Shown: positions 23,301-38,009, counted from the stretch's first letter. The stretch is DNA of 64,000 nt from Viola odorata (GCA_963691705.1 OY829539.1:8496501-8560500); one strand, 5' to 3'. Notes: a model not told the origin generated them from the sequence alone. Numbers and translations: made by a program.

Positions 23301-26300
23301 ATTTCAGAAGAGTTTAAGCTTCAAGACTAGCGTCGAGACCATAGACACCAATTTCTCCATGTACTAATGTACTCGGATTGATATGCAAACTCTATTTTTG
23401 TGCTGTGTTATCTGCATTTTGAGTGACTAAACATATAGCCTTGTTTGCGAGCGAGTGAGTAAACACATATCTGGTGAGGGCTGCTCGTGACTAGGCCTGA
23501 TGTGGAAAAGTTCTACCTTTGGGGTCGGTATCCCAATGCTTTAATGCAGGTGTGCATCTAGGCAGGAAGCGCCTTATCGAGACCTTGATAATTAACGGGT
23601 TTGATCATTCCAGTGCTTTGGTTGTTTGTGTTCATGTTTTGGGACAGTTTTTAATTTTGTGAATGCTCAAGGGCGAGCATTGGGCAGTGTGGGGATATTT
23701 GATTACATGTATTTTATGCATGTTTTTCCTTCCATTCTTACCTCGATTTAGGCCTTGATACTACTAATTCGCTCCTGTTTCCATCTTTATCGCAGATCAA
23801 GGCCAAGAAGGAGAAATGTGCGAAAAGACATACTTTCTGGGCAATTTCAGAAGAGTTTAAGCTTCAAGACTAGCGTCGAGACCATAGACACCAATTTCTC
23901 CATGTACTAATGTACTCGGATTGATATGCAAACTCTATTTTTGTGCTGTGTTATCTGCATTTTGAGTGACTCAACATATAGCCTTGTTTGCGAGCGAGTG
24001 AGTAAACACATATCTGGTGAGGGCTGCTCGTGACTAGGCCTGATATGGAAAAGTTCTACCTTTGGGGTCGGTATCCCAATGCTTTAATGCAGGTGTGCAT
24101 CTAGGCAGGAAGCGCCTTATCGAGACCTGGACAATTGACGGGTTTGATCATTCCAGTGCTTTGGTTGTTTGTGTTCATGTTTTGGTACTGTTTTTAATTT
24201 TGTGAATGCTCAAGGGCGACCATTGGGCAGTGTGGGGATATTTGATTACATGTATTTTATGCATGTTTTTCCTTCCATTCTTACCTCGATTTAGGCCTTG
24301 ATACTACTAATTCGCTCGTGTTTCCATCTTTATCGCAGATCAAGGCCAAGAAGCAGAAATGTGCTAAAAGACATACTTTCTGAGCAATTTCAGAAGAGTT
24401 TAAGCTTCAAGACTAGCGTCGAGACCATAGACACCAATTTCTCCATGTACTAATGTACTCGGATTGATATGCAAACTCTATTTTTGTGCTGTGTTATCTG
24501 CATTTTGAGTGACTAAACATATAGCCTTGTTTGCGAGCGAGTGAGTAAACACATATCTGGTGAGGGCTGCTCGTGACTAGGCCTGATATGGAAAAGTTCT
24601 ACCTTTGGGGTCGGTATCCCAATGCTTTAATGCAGGTGTGCATCTAGGCAGGAAGCGCCTTATCGAGACCTGGACAATTGACGGGTTTGATCATTCCAGT
24701 GCTTTGGTTGTTTGTGTTCATGTTTTGGTACTGTTTTTAATTTTGTGAATGCTCAAGGGCGACCATTGGGCAGTGTGGGGATATTTGATTACATGTATTT
24801 TATGCATGTTTTTCCTTCCATTCTTACCTCGATTTAGGCCTTGATACTACTAATTCGCTCCTGTTTCCATCTTTATCGCAGATCAAGGCCAAGAAGGAGA
24901 AATGTGCGAAAAGACATACTTTCTGGGCAATTTCAGAAGAGTTTAAGCTTCAAGACTAGCGTCGAGACCATAGACACCAATTTCTCCATGTACTAATGTA
25001 CTCGGATTGATATGCAAACTCTATTTTTGTGCTGTGTTATCTGCATTTTGAGTGACTAAACATATAGCCTTGTTTGCGAGCGAGTGAGTAAACACATATC
25101 TGGTGAGGGCTGCTCGTGACTAGGCCTGATATGGAAAAGTTCTACCTTTGGGGTCGGTATCCCAATGCTTTAATGCAGGTGTGCATCTAGGCAGGAAGCG
25201 CCTTATCGAGACCTGGACAATTGACGGGTTTGATCATTCCAGTGCTTTGGTTGTTTGTGTTCATGTTTTGGTACTGTTTTTAATTTTGTGAATGCTCAAG
25301 GGCGACCATTGGGCAGTGTGGGGATATTTGATTACATGTATTTTATGCATGTTTTTCCTTCCATTCTTACCTCGATTTAGGCCTTGATACTACTAATTCG
25401 CTCGTGTTTCCATCTTTATCGCAGATCAAGGCCATGAAGCAGAAATGTGCTAAAAGACATACTTTCTGAGCAATTTCAGAAGAGTTTAAGCTTCAAGACT
25501 AGCGTCGAGACCATAGACACCAATTTCTCCATGTACTAATGTACTCGGATTGATATGCAAACTCTATTTTTGTGCTGTGTTATCTGCATTTTGAGTGACT
25601 AAACATATAGCCTTGTTTGCGAGCGAGTGAGTAAACACATATCTGGTGAGGGCTGCTCGTGACTAGGCCTGATATGGAAAAGTTCTACCTTTGGGGTCGG
25701 TATCCCAATGCTTTAATGCAGGTGTGCATCTAGGCAGGAAGCGCCTTATCGAGACCTGGACAATTGACGGGTTTGATCATTCCAGTGCTTTGGTTGTTTG
25801 TGTTCATGTTTTGGTACTGTTTTTAATTTTGTGAATGCTCAAGGGCGACCATTGGGCAGTGTGGGGATATTTGATTACATGTATTTTATGCATGTTTTTC
25901 CTTCCATTCTTACCTCGATTTAGGCCTTGATACTACTAATTCGCTCGTGTTTCCATCTTTATCGCAGATCAAGGCCAAGAAGCAGAAATGTGCTAAAAGA
26001 CATACTTTCTGGGCAATTTCAGAAGAGTTTAAGCTTCAAGACTAGCGTCGAGACCATAGACACCAATTTCTCCATGTACTAATGTACTCGGATTGATATG
26101 CAAACTCTATTTTTGTGCTGTGTTATCTGCATTTTGAGTGACTAAACATATAGCCTTGTTTGCGAGCGAGTGAGTAAACACATATCTGGTGAGGGCTGCT
26201 CGTGACTAGGCCTGATGTGGAAAAGTTCTACCTTTGGGGTCGGTATCCCAATGCTTTAATGCAGGTGTGCATCTAGGCAGGAAGCGCCTTATCGAGACCT

Positions 26301-28779
26301 TGATAATTAACGGGTTTGATCATTCCAGTGCTTTGGTTGTTTGTGTTCATGTTTTGGGACAGTTTTTAATTTTGTGAATGCTCAAGGGCGAGCATTGGGC
26401 AGTGTGGGGATATTTGATTACATGTATTTTATGCATGTTTTTCCTTCCATTCTTACCTCGATTTAGGCCTTGATACTACTAATTCGCTCCTGTTTCCATC
26501 TTTATCGCAGATCAAGGCCAAGAAGGAGAAATGTGCGAAAAGACATACTTTCTGGGCAATTTCAGAAGAGTTTAAGCTTCAAGACTAGCGTCGAGACCAT
26601 AGACACCAATTTCTCCATGTACTAATGTACTCGGATTGATATGCAAACTCTATTTTTGTGCTGTGTTATCTGCATTTTGAGTGACTCAACATATAGCCTT
26701 GTTTGCGAGCGAGTGAGTAAACACATATCTGGTGAGGGCTGCTCGTGACTAGGCCTGATATGGAAAAGTTCTACCTTTGGGGTCGGTATCCCAATGCTTT
26801 AATGCAGGTGTGCATCTAGGCAGGAAGCGCCTTATCGAGACCTGGACAATTGACGGGTTTGATCATTCCAGTGCTTTGGTTGTTTGTGTTCATGTTTTGG
26901 TACTGTTTTTAATTTTGTGAATGCTCAAGGGCGACCATTGGGCAGTGTGGGGATATTTGATTACATGTATTTTATGCATGTTTTTCCTTCCATTCTTACC
27001 TCGATTTAGGCCTTGATACTACTAATTCGCTCGTGTTTCCATCTTTATCGCAGATCAAGGCCAAGAAGCAGAAATGTGCTAAAAGACATACTTTCTGAGC
27101 AATTTCAGAAGAGTTTAAGCTTCAAGACTAGCGTCGAGACCATAGACACCAATTTCTCCATGTACTAATGTACTCGGATTGATATGCAAACTCTATTTTT
27201 GTGCTGTGTTATCTGCATTTTGAGTGACTAAACATATAGCCTTGTTTGCGAGCGAGTGAGTAAACACATATCTGGTGAGGGCTGCTCGTGACTAGGCCTG
27301 ATATGGAAAAGTTCTACCTTTGGGGTCGGTATCCCAATGCTTTAATGCAGGTGTGCATCTAGGCAGGAAGCGCCTTATCGAGACCTGGACAATTGACGGG
27401 TTTGATCATTCCAGTGCTTTGGTTGTTTGTGTTCATGTTTTGGTACTGTTTTTAATTTTGTGAATGCTCAAGGGCGACCATTGGGCAGTGTGGGGATATT
27501 TGATTACATGTATTTTATGCATGTTTTTCCTTCCATTCTTACCTCGATTTAGGCCTTGATACTACTAATTCGCTCCTGTTTCCATCTTTATCGCAGATCA
27601 AGGCCAAGAAGGAGAAATGTGCGAAAAGACATACTTTCTGGGCAATTTCAGAAGAGTTTAAGCTTCAAGACTAGCGTCGAGACCATAGACACCAATTTCT
27701 CCATGTACTAATGTACTCGGATTGATATGCAAACTCTATTTTTGTGCTGTGTTATCTGCATTTTGAGTGACTAAACATATAGCCTTGTTTGCGAGCGAGT
27801 GAGTAAACACATATCTGGTGAGGGCTGCTCGTGACTAGGCCTGATATGGAAAAGTTCTACCTTTGGGGTCGGTATCCCAATGCTTTAATGCAGGTGTGCA
27901 TCTAGGCAGGAAGCGCCTTATCGAGACCTGGACAATTGACGGGTTTGATCATTCCAGTGCTTTGGTTGTTTGTGTTCATGTTTTGGTACTGTTTTTAATT
28001 TTGTGAATGCTCAAGGGCGACCATTGGGCAGTGTGGGGATATTTGATTACATGTATTTTATGCATGTTTTTCCTTCCATTCTTACCTCGATTTAGGCCTT
28101 GATACTACTAATTCGCTCGTGTTTCCATCTTTATCGCAGATCAAGGCCAAGAAGCAGAAATGTGCTAAAAGACATACTTTCTGAGCAATTTCAGAAGAGT
28201 TTAAGCTTCAAGACTAGCGTCGAGACCATAGACACCAATTTCTCCATGTACTAATGTACTCGGATTGATATGCAAACTCTATTTTTGTGCTGTGTTATCT
28301 GCATTTTGAGTGACTAAACATATAGCCTTGTTTGCGAGCGAGTGAGTAAACACATATCTGGTGAGGGCTGCTCGTGACTAGGCCTGATATGGAAAAGTTC
28401 TACCTTTGGGGTCGGTATCCCAATGCTTTAATGCAGGTGTGCATCTAGGCAGGAAGCGCCTTATCGAGACCTGGACAATTGACGGGTTTGATCATTCCAG
28501 TGCTTTGGTTGTTTGTGTTCATGTTTTGGTACTGTTTTTAATTTTGTGAATGCTCAAGGGCGACCATTGGGCAGTGTGGGGATATTTGATTACATGTATT
28601 TTATGCATGTTTTTCCTTCCATTCTTACCTCGATTTAGGCCTTGATACTACTAATTCGCTCGTGTTTCCATCTTTATCGCAGATCAAGGCCAAGAAGCAG
28701 AAATGTGCTAAAAGACATACTTTCTGGGCAATTTCAGAAGAGTTTAAGCTTCAAGACTAGCGTCGAGACCATAGACACC
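12490..28779. repeat. Pentameric higher-order repeat A-E-F-E-G, six copies (M24-M53)
   Basis: Six consecutive 2715-bp units start at 12490, 15205, 17920, 20635, 23350 and 26065, 30 monomers in all. Their type strings are A-E-F-E*-D, A-E-F-E*-G, A-E*-F-E-G, A-E*-F-E*-G, A-E*-F-E-G and A-E*-F-E-G. C80 (E*) alternates between the second and fourth slot, so it moves between slots by exchange. F (G front, A tail) suggests the pentamer is two A-E-G trimers joined with loss of one monomer at the G/A junction. Private marks: T456 in M24 and M29, C228 in M28, T457 in M47. This is the most regular part of the window. Confidence 0.92.
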
Positions 28780-30408
28780 AATTTCTCCATGTACTAATGT
28801 ACTCGGATTGATATGCAAACTCTATTTTTGTGCTGTGTTATCTGCATTTTGAGTGACTAAACATATAGCCTTGTTTGCGAGCGAGTGAGTAAACACATAT
28901 CTGGTGAGGGCTGCTCGTGACTAGGCCTGATGTGGAAAAGTTCTACCTTTGGGGTCGGTATCCCAATGCTTTAATGCAGGTGTGCATCTAGGCAGGAAGC
29001 GCCTTATCGAGACCTTGATAATTAACGGGTTTGATCATTCCAGTGCTTTGGTTGTTTGTGTTCATGTTTTGGGACAGTTTTTAATTTTGTGAATGCTCAA
29101 GGGCGAGCATTGGGCAGTGTGGGGATATTTGATTACATGTATTTTATGCATGTTTTTCCTTCCATTCTTACCTCGATTTAGGCCTTGATACTACTAATTC
29201 GCTCCTGTTTCCATCTTTATCGCAGATCAAGGCCAAGAAGGAGAAATGTGCGAAAAGACATACTTTCTGGGCAATTTCAGAAGAGTTTAAGCTTCAAGAC
29301 TAGCGTCGAGACCATAGACACCAATTTCTCCATGTACTAATGTACTCGGATTGATATGCAAACTCTATTTTTGTGCTGTGTTATCTGCATTTTGAGTGAC
29401 TCAACATATAGCCTTGTTTGCGAGCGAGTGAGTAAACACATATCTGGTGAGGGCTGCTCGTGACTAGGCCTGATATGGAAAAGTTCTACCTTTGGGGTCG
29501 GTATCCCAATGCTTTAATGCAGGTGTGCATCTAGGCAGGAAGCGCCTTATCGAGACCTGGACAATTGACGGGTTTGATCATTCCAGTGCTTTGGTTGTTT
29601 GTGTTCATGTTTTGGTACTGTTTTTAATTTTGTGAATGCTCAAGGGCGACCATTGGGCAGTGTGGGGATATTTGATTACATGTATTTTATGCATGTTTTT
29701 CCTTCCATTCTTACCTCGATTTAGGCCTTGATACTACTAATTCGCTCGTGTTTCCATCTTTATCGCAGATCAAGGCCAAGAAGCAGAAATGTGCTAAAAG
29801 ACATACTTTCTGAGCAATTTCAGAAGAGTTTAAGCTTCAAGACTAGCGTCGAGACCATAGACACCAATTTCTCCATGTACTAATGTACTCGGATTGATAT
29901 GCAAACTCTATTTTTGTGCTGTGTTATCTGCATTTTGAGTGACTAAACATATAGCCTTGTTTGCGAGCGAGTGAGTAAACACATATCTGGTGAGGGCTGC
30001 TCGTGACTAGGCCTGATATGGAAAAGTTCTACCTTTGGGGTCGGTATCCCAATGCTTTAATGCAGGTGTGCATCTAGGCAGGAAGCGCCTTATCGAGACC
30101 TGGACAATTGACGGGTTTGATCATTCCAGTGCTTTGGTTGTTTGTGTTCATGTTTTGGTACTGTTTTTAATTTTGTGAATGCTCAAGGGCGACCATTGGG
30201 CAGTGTGGGGATATTTGATTACATGTATTTTATGCATGTTTTTCCTTCCATTCTTACCTCGATTTAGGCCTTGATACTACTAATTCGCTCGTGTTTCCAT
30301 CTTTATCGCAGATCAAGGCCAAGAAGCAGAAATGTGCTAAAAGACATACTTTCTGGGCAATTTCAGAAGAGTTTAAGCTTCAAGACTAGCGTCGAGACCA
30401 TAGACACC
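28780..30408. repeat. A-E*-G trimer, M54-M56
   Basis: A 1629-bp unit closing the pentamer array. It lacks F and the second E. The same trimer stands at M17-M19. Both match the proposed ancestor of the pentamer, although here it could equally be a pentamer shortened by crossover between the two E slots or between F and G. M55 is the last monomer with C80. Confidence 0.82.
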
Positions 30409-33123
30409 AATTTCTCCATGTACTAATGTACTCGGATTGATATGCAAACTCTATTTTTGTGCTGTGTTATCTGCATTTTGAGTGACTAAACATATAGCCT
30501 TGTTTGCGAGCGAGTGAGTAAACACATATCTGGTGAGGGCTGCTCGTGACTAGGCCTGATGTGGAAAAGTTCTACCTTTGGGGTCGGTATCCCAATGCTT
30601 TAATGCAGGTGTGCATCTAGGCAGGAAGCGCCTTATCGAGACCTTGATAATTAACGGGTTTCATCATTCCAGTGCTTTGGTTGTTTGTGTTCATGTTTTG
30701 GGACAGTTTTTAATTTTGTGAATGCTCAAGGGCGAGCATTGGGCAGTGTGGGGATATTTGATTACATGTATTTTATGCATGTTTTTCCTTCCATTCTTAC
30801 CTCGATTTAGGCCTTGATACTACTAATTCGCTCCTGTTTCCATCTTTATCGCAGATCAAGGCCAAGAAGGAGAAATGTGCGAAAAGACATACTTTCTGGG
30901 CAATTTCAGAAGAGTTTAAGCTTCAAGACTAGCGTCGAGACCATAGACACCAATTTCTCCATGTACTAATGTACTCGGATTGATATGCAAACTCTATTTT
31001 TGTGCTGTGTTATCTGCATTTTGAGTGACTAAACATATAGCCTTGTTTGCGAGCGAGTGAGTAAACACATATCTGGTGAGGGCTGCTCGTGACTAGGCCT
31101 GATGTGGAAAAGTTCTACCTTTGGGGTCGGTATCCCAATGCTTTAATGCAGGTGTGCATCTAGGCAGGAAGCGCCTTATCGAGACCTGGACAATTGACGG
31201 GTTTGATCATTCCAGTGCTTTGGTTGTTTGTGTTCATGTTTTGGTACTGTTTTCAATTTTGTGAATGCTCAAGGGCGACCATTGGGCAGTGTGGGGATAT
31301 TTGATTACATGTATTTTATGAATGTTTTTCCTTCCATTCTTACCTCGATTTAGGCCTTGATACTACTAATTCGCTCGTGTTTCCATCTTTATCGCAGATC
31401 AAGGCCAAGAAGCAGAAATGTGCTAAAAGACATACTTTCTGGGAAATTTCAGAAGAGTTTAAGCTTCAAGACTAGCGTCGAGACCATAGACACCAATTTC
31501 TCCATGTACTAATGTACTCGGATTGATATGCAAACTCTATTTTTGTGCTGTGTTATCTGCATTTTGAGTGACTAAACATATAGCCTTGTTTGCGAGCGAG
31601 TGAGTAAACACATATCTGGTGAGGGTTGCTCGTGACTAGGCCTGATATGGAAAAGTTCTACCTTTGGGGTCGGTATCCCAATGCTTTAATGCAGGTGTGC
31701 ATCTAGGCAGGAAGCGCCTTATCGAGACCTGGACAATTGACGGGTTTGATCATTCCAGTGCTTTGGTTGTTTGTGTTCATGTTTTGGTACTGTTTTTAAT
31801 TTTGTGAATGCTCAAGGGCGACCATTGGGCAGTGTAGGGATATTTGATTACATGTATTTTATGCATGTTTTTCCTTCCATTCTTACCTCGATTTAGGCCT
31901 TGATACTACTAATTCGCTCGTGTTTCCATCTTTATCGCAGATCAAGGCCAAGAAGCAGAAATGTGCTAAAAGACATACTTTCTGAGCAATTTCAGAAGAG
32001 TTTAAGCTTCAAGACTAGCGTCGAGACCATAGACACCAATTTCTCCATGTACTAATGTACTCGGATTGATATGCAAACTCTATTTTTGTGCTGTGTTATC
32101 TGCATTTTGAGTGACTAAACATATAGCCTTGTTTGCGAGCGAGTGAGTAAACACATATCTGGTGAGGGCTGCTCGTGACTAGGCCTGATATGGAAAAGTT
32201 CTACCTTTGGGGTCGGTATCCCAATGCTTTAATGCAGGTGTGCATCTAGGCAGGAAGCGCCTTATCGAGACCTGGACAATTGACGGGTTTGATCATTCCA
32301 GTGCTTTGGTTGTTTGTGTTCATGTTTTGGTACTGTTTTTAATTTTGTGAATGCTCAAGGGCGACCATTGGGCAGTGTGGGGATATTTGATTACATGTAT
32401 TTTATGCATGTTTTTCCTTCCATTCTTACCTCGATTTAGGCCTTGATACTACTAATTCGCTCGTGTTTCCATCTTTATCGCAGATCAAGGCCAAGAAGCA
32501 GAAATGTGCTAAAAGACATACTTTCTGGGCAATTTCAGAAGAGTTTAAGCTTCAAGACTAGCGTCGAGACCATAGACACCAATTTCTCCATGTACTAATG
32601 TACTCGGATTGATATGCAAACTCTATTTTTGTGCTGTGTTATCTGCATTTTGAGTGACTAAACATATAGCCTTGTTTGCGAGCGAGTGAGTAAACACATA
32701 TCTGGTGAGGGCTGCTCGTGACTAGGCCTGATGTGGAAAAGTTCTACCTTTGGGGTCGGTATCCCAATGCTTTAATGCAGGTGTGCATCTAGGCAGGAAG
32801 CGCCTTATCGAGACCTGGACAATTGACGGGTTTGATCATTCCAGTGCTTTGGTTGTTTGTGTTCATGTTTTGGTACTGTTTTTAATTTTGTGAATGCTCA
32901 AGGGCGACCATTGGGCAGTGTGGGGATATTTGATTACATGTATTTTATGCATGTTTTTCCTTCCATTCTTACCTCGATTTAGGCCTTGATACTACTAATT
33001 CGCTCGTGTTTCCATCTTTATCGCAGATCAAGGCCAAGAAGCAGAAATGTGCTAAAAGACATACTTTCTGGGCAATTTCAGAAGAGTTTAAGCTTCAAGA
33101 CTAGCGTCGAGACCATAGACACC
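30409..33123. repeat. A-B-C-G-H block, M57-M61
   Basis: Fourth copy of the A-B-C module, now followed by G (no C238) and H (a G-like monomer with G153). Private marks: C254 in M57 (GGGTTTCATC) and C303 in M58 (TTTCAATT). It marks the change from the left zone with E types to the right zone with H, I and C146 variants. Confidence 0.85.
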
Positions 33124-36100
33124 AATTTCTCCATGTACTAATGTACTCGGATTGATATGCAAACTCTATTTTTGTGCTGTGTTATCTACATTTTGAGTGA
33201 CTAAACATATAGCCTTGTTTGCGAGCGAGTGAGTAAACACATATCTGGTGAGGGCTGCTCGTGACTAGGCCTGATGTGGAAAAGTTCTACCTTTGGGGTC
33301 GGTATCCCAATGCTTTAATGCAGGTGTGCATCTAGGCAGGAAGCGCCTTATCGAGACCTTGATAATTAACGGGTTTGATCATTCCAGTGCTTTGGTTGTT
33401 TGTGTTCATGTTTTGGGACAGTTTTTAATTTTGTGAATGCTCAAGGGCGAGCATTGGGCAGTGTGGGGATATTTGATTACATGTATTTTATGCATGTTTT
33501 TCCTTCCATTCTTACCTCGATTTAGGCCTTGATACTACTAATTCGCTCCTGTTTCCATCTTTATCGCAGATCAAGGCCAAGAAGGAGAAATGTGCGAAAA
33601 GACATACTTTCTGGGCAATTTCAGAAGAGTTTAAGCTTCAAGACTAGCGTCGAGACCATAGACACCAATTTCTCCATGTACTAATGTACTCGGATTGATA
33701 TGCAAACTCTATTTTTGTGCTGTGTTATCTGCATTTTGAGTGACTAAACATATAGCCTTGTTTGCGAGCGAGTGAGTAAACACATATCTGGTGAGGGCTG
33801 CTCGTGACTAGGCCTGATGTGGAAAAGTTCTACCTTTGGGGTCGGTATCCCAATGCTTTAATGCAGGTGTGCATCTAGGCAGGAAGCGCCTTATCGAGAC
33901 CTGGACAATTGACGGGTTTGATCATTCCAGTGCTTTGGTTGTTTGTGTTCATGTTTTGGTACTGTATTTAATTTTGTGAATGCTCAAGGGCGACCATTGG
34001 GCAGTGTGGGGATATTTGATTACATGTATTTTATGCATGTTTTTCCTTCCATTCTTACCTCGATTTAGGCCTTGATACTACTAATTCGCTCGTGTTTCCA
34101 TCTTTATCGCAGATCAAGGCCAAGAAGCAGAAATGTGCTAAAAGACATACTTTCTGGGCAATTTCAGAAGAGTTTAAGCTTCAAGACTAGCGTCGAGACC
34201 ATAGACACCAATTTCTCCATGTACTAATGTACTCGGATTGATATGCAAACTCTATTTTTGTGCTGTGTTATCTGCATTTTGAGTGACTAAACATATAGCC
34301 TTGTTTGCGAGCGAGTGAGTAAACACATATCTGGTGAGGGCTGCTCGTGACTAGCCCTGATGTGGAAAAGTTCTACCTTTGGGGTCGGTATCCCAATGCT
34401 TTAATGCAGGTGTGCATCTAGGCAGGAAGCGCCTTATCGAGACCTTGATAATTAACGGGTTTGATCATTCCAGTGCTTTGGTTGTTTGTGTTCATGTTTT
34501 GGGACAGTTTTTAATTTTGTGAATGCTCAAGGGCGAGCATTGGGCAGTGTGGGGATATTTGATTACATGTATTTTATGCATGTTTTTCCTTCCATTCTTA
34601 CCTCGATTTAGGCCTTGATACTACTAATTCGCTCCTGTTTCCATCTTTATCGCAGATCAAGGCCAAGAAGGAGAAATGTGCGAAAAGACATACTTTCTGG
34701 GCAATTTCAGAAGAGTTTAAGCTTCATGACTAGCGTCGAGACCATAGACACCAATTTCTCCATGTACTAATGTACTCGGATTGATATGCAAACTCTATTT
34801 TTGTGCTGTGTTATCTGCATTTTGAGTGACTAAACATATAGCCTTGTTTGCGAGCGAGTGAGTAAACACATATCTGGTGAGGGCTGCTCGTGACTAGGCC
34901 TGATGTGGAAAAGTTCTACCTTTGGGGTCGGTATCCCAATGCTTTAATGCAGGTGTGCATCTAGGCAGGAAGCGCCTTATCGAGACCTGGACAATTGACG
35001 GGTTTGATCATTCCAGTGCTTTGGTTGTTTGTGTTCATGTTTTGGTACTGTTTTTAATTTTGTGAATGCTCAAGGGCGACCATTGGGCAGTGTGGGGATA
35101 TTTGATTACATGTATTTTATGCATGTTTTTCCTTCCATTCTTACCTCGATTTAGGCCTTGATACTACTAATTCGCTCGTGTTTCCATCTTTATCGCAGAT
35201 CAAGGCCAAGAAGCAGAAATGTGCTAAAAGACATACTTTCTGGGAAATTTCAGAAGAGTTTAAGCTTCAAGACTAGCGTCGAGACCATAGACACCAATTT
35301 CTCCATGTACTAATGTACTCGGATTGATATGCAAACTCTATTTTTGTGCTGTGTTATCTGCATTTTGAGTGACTAAACATATAGGCTTGTTTGCGAGCGA
35401 GTGAGTAAACACATATCTGGTGAGGGCTGCTCGTGACTAGGCCTGATATGGAAAAGTTCTACCTTTGGGGTCGGTATCCCAATGCTTTAATGCAGGTGTG
35501 CATCTAGGCAGGAAGCGCCTTATCGAGACCTTGATAATTAACGGGTTTGATCATTCCAGTGCTTTGGTTGTTTGTGTTCATGTTTTGGGACTGTTTTTAA
35601 TTTTGTGAATGCTCAAGGGCGACCATTGGGCAGTGTGGGGATATTTGATTACATGTATTTTATGCATGTTTTTCCTTCCATTCTTACCTCGATTTAGGCC
35701 TTGATACTACTAATTCGCTCGTGTTTCCATCTTTATCGCAGATCAAGGCCAAGAAGCAGAAATGTGCTAAAAGACATACTTTCTGGGCAATTTCAGAAGA
35801 GTTTAAGCTTCAAGACTAGCGTCGAGACCATAGACACCAATTTCTCCATGTACTAATGTACTCGGATTGATATGCAAACTCTATTTTTGTGCTGTGTTAT
35901 CTGCATTTTGAGTGACTAAACATATAGCCTTGTTTGCGAGCGAGTGAGTAAACACATATCTGGTGAGGGCTGCTCGTGACTAGGCCTGATATGGAAAAGT
36001 TCTACCTTTGGGGTCGGTATCCCAATGCTTTAATGCAGGTGTGCATCTAGGCAGGAAGCGCCTTATCGAGACCTGGACAATTGACGGGTTTGATCATTCC

Positions 36101-38009
36101 AGTGCTTTGGTTGTTTGTGTTAATGTTTTGGTACTGTTTTTAATTTTGTGAATGCTCAAGGGCGACCATTGGGCAGTGTGGGGATATTTGATTACATGTA
36201 TTTTATGCATGTTTTTCCTTCCATTCTTACCTCGATTTAGGCCTTGATACTACTAATTCGCTCGTGTTTCCATCTTTATCGCAGATCAAGGCCAAGAAGC
36301 AGAAATGTGCTAAAAGACATACTTTCTGGGCAATTTCAGAAGAGTTTAAGCTTCAAGACTAGCGTCGAGACCATAGACACCAATTTCTCCATGTACTAAT
36401 GTACTCGGATTGATATGCAAACTCTATTTTTGTGCTGTGTTATCTGCATTTTGAGTGACTAAACATATAGGCTTGTTTGCGAGCGAGTGAGTAAACACAT
36501 ATCTGGTGAGGGCTGCTCGTGACTAGGCCTGATCTGGAAAAGTTCTACCTTTGGGGTCGGTATCCCAATGCTTTAATGCAGGTGTGCATCTAGGCAGGAA
36601 GCGCCTTATCGAGACCTTGATAATTAACGGGTTTGATCATTCCAGTGCTTTGGTTGTTTGTGTTCATGTTTTGGGACTGTTTTTAATTTTGTGAATGCTC
36701 AAGGGCGACCATTGGGCAGTGTGGGGATATTTGATTACATGTATTTTATGCATGTTTTTCCTTCCATTCTTTCCTCGATTTAGGCCTTGATACTACTAAT
36801 TCGCTCGTGTTTCCATCTTTATCGCAGATCAAGGCCAAGAAGCAGAAATGTGCTAAAAGACATACTTTCTGGGCAATTTCAGAAGAGTTTAAGCTTCAAG
36901 ACTAGCGTCGAGACCATAGACACCAATTTCTCCATGTACTAATGTACTCGGATTGATATGCAAACTCTATTTTTGTGCTGTGTTATCTGCATTTTGAGTG
37001 ACTAAACATATAGCCTTGTTTGCGAGCGAGTGAGTAAACACATATCTGGTGAGGGCTGCTCGTGACTAGGCCTGATATGGAAAAGTTCTACCTTTGGGGT
37101 CGGTATCCCAATGCTTTAATGCAGGTGTGCATCTAGGCAGGAAGCGCCTTATCGAGACCTGGACAATTGACGGGTTTGATCATTCCAGTGCTTTGGTTGT
37201 TTGTGTTCATGTTTTGGTACTGTTTTTAATTTTGTGAATGCTCAAGGGCGACCATTGGGCAGTGTGGGGATATTTGATTACATGTATTTTATGCATGTTT
37301 TTCCTTCCATTCTTACCTCGATTTAGGCCTTGATACTACTAATTCGCTCGTGTTTCCATCTTTATCGCAGATCAAGGCCAAGAAGCAGAAATGTGCTAAA
37401 AGACATACTTTCTGGGCAATTTCAGAAGAGTTTAAGCTTCAAGACTAGCGTCGAGACCATAGACACCAATTTCTCCATGTACTAATGTACTCGGATTGAT
37501 ATGCAAACTCTATTTTTGTGCTGTGTTATCTGCATTTTGAGTGACTAAACATATAGCCTTGTTTGCGAGCGAGTGAGTAAACACATATCTGTGAGGGCTG
37601 CTCGTGACTAGGCCTGATATGGAAAAGTTCTACCTTTGGGGTCGGTATCCCAATGCTTTAATGCAGGTGTGCATCTAGGCAGGAAGCGCCTTATCGAGAC
37701 CTGGACAATTGACGGGTTTGATCATTCCAGTGCTTTGGTTGTTTGTGTTCATGTTTTGGTACTGTTTTTAATTTTGTGAATGCTCAAGGGCGACCATTGG
37801 GCAGTGTGGGGATATTTGATTACATGTATTTTATGCATGTTTTTCCTTCCATTCTTACCTCGATTTAGGCCTTGATACTACTAATTCGCTCGTGTTTCCA
37901 TCTTTATCGCAGATCAAGGCCAAGAAGCAGAAATGTGCTAAAAGACATACTTTCTGGGAAATTTCAGAAGAGTTTAAGCTTCAAGACTAGCGTCGAGACC
38001 ATAGACACC
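33124..38009. repeat. Mosaic block M62-M70 with first I and C146 monomers
   Basis: Order: A H Ac B2 I G I G and M70 (G front with A493). New variants appear here: C146 in M64 (CTAGCCCTG) and G90 in M66 and M68 (ATAGGCTT). Private or rare: A65 in M62, A300 in M63, T518 in M64, A284 in M67 (GTTAATG, later also in M72 and M74), C153 and T391 in M68, and a one-base deletion in M70. The Ac-B2-I trimer at 34210-35838 looks like the founder of the trimers at 54299. Confidence 0.82.
37591..37592. other. Single-base deletion in M70
   Basis: CTGGTGAGG is reduced to CTGTGAGG, making M70 542 bp. It is one of only two length changes in the window. The lost base is a G from a GG pair, so a residual sequencing error is as likely as a real variant. 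Confidence 0.85.
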
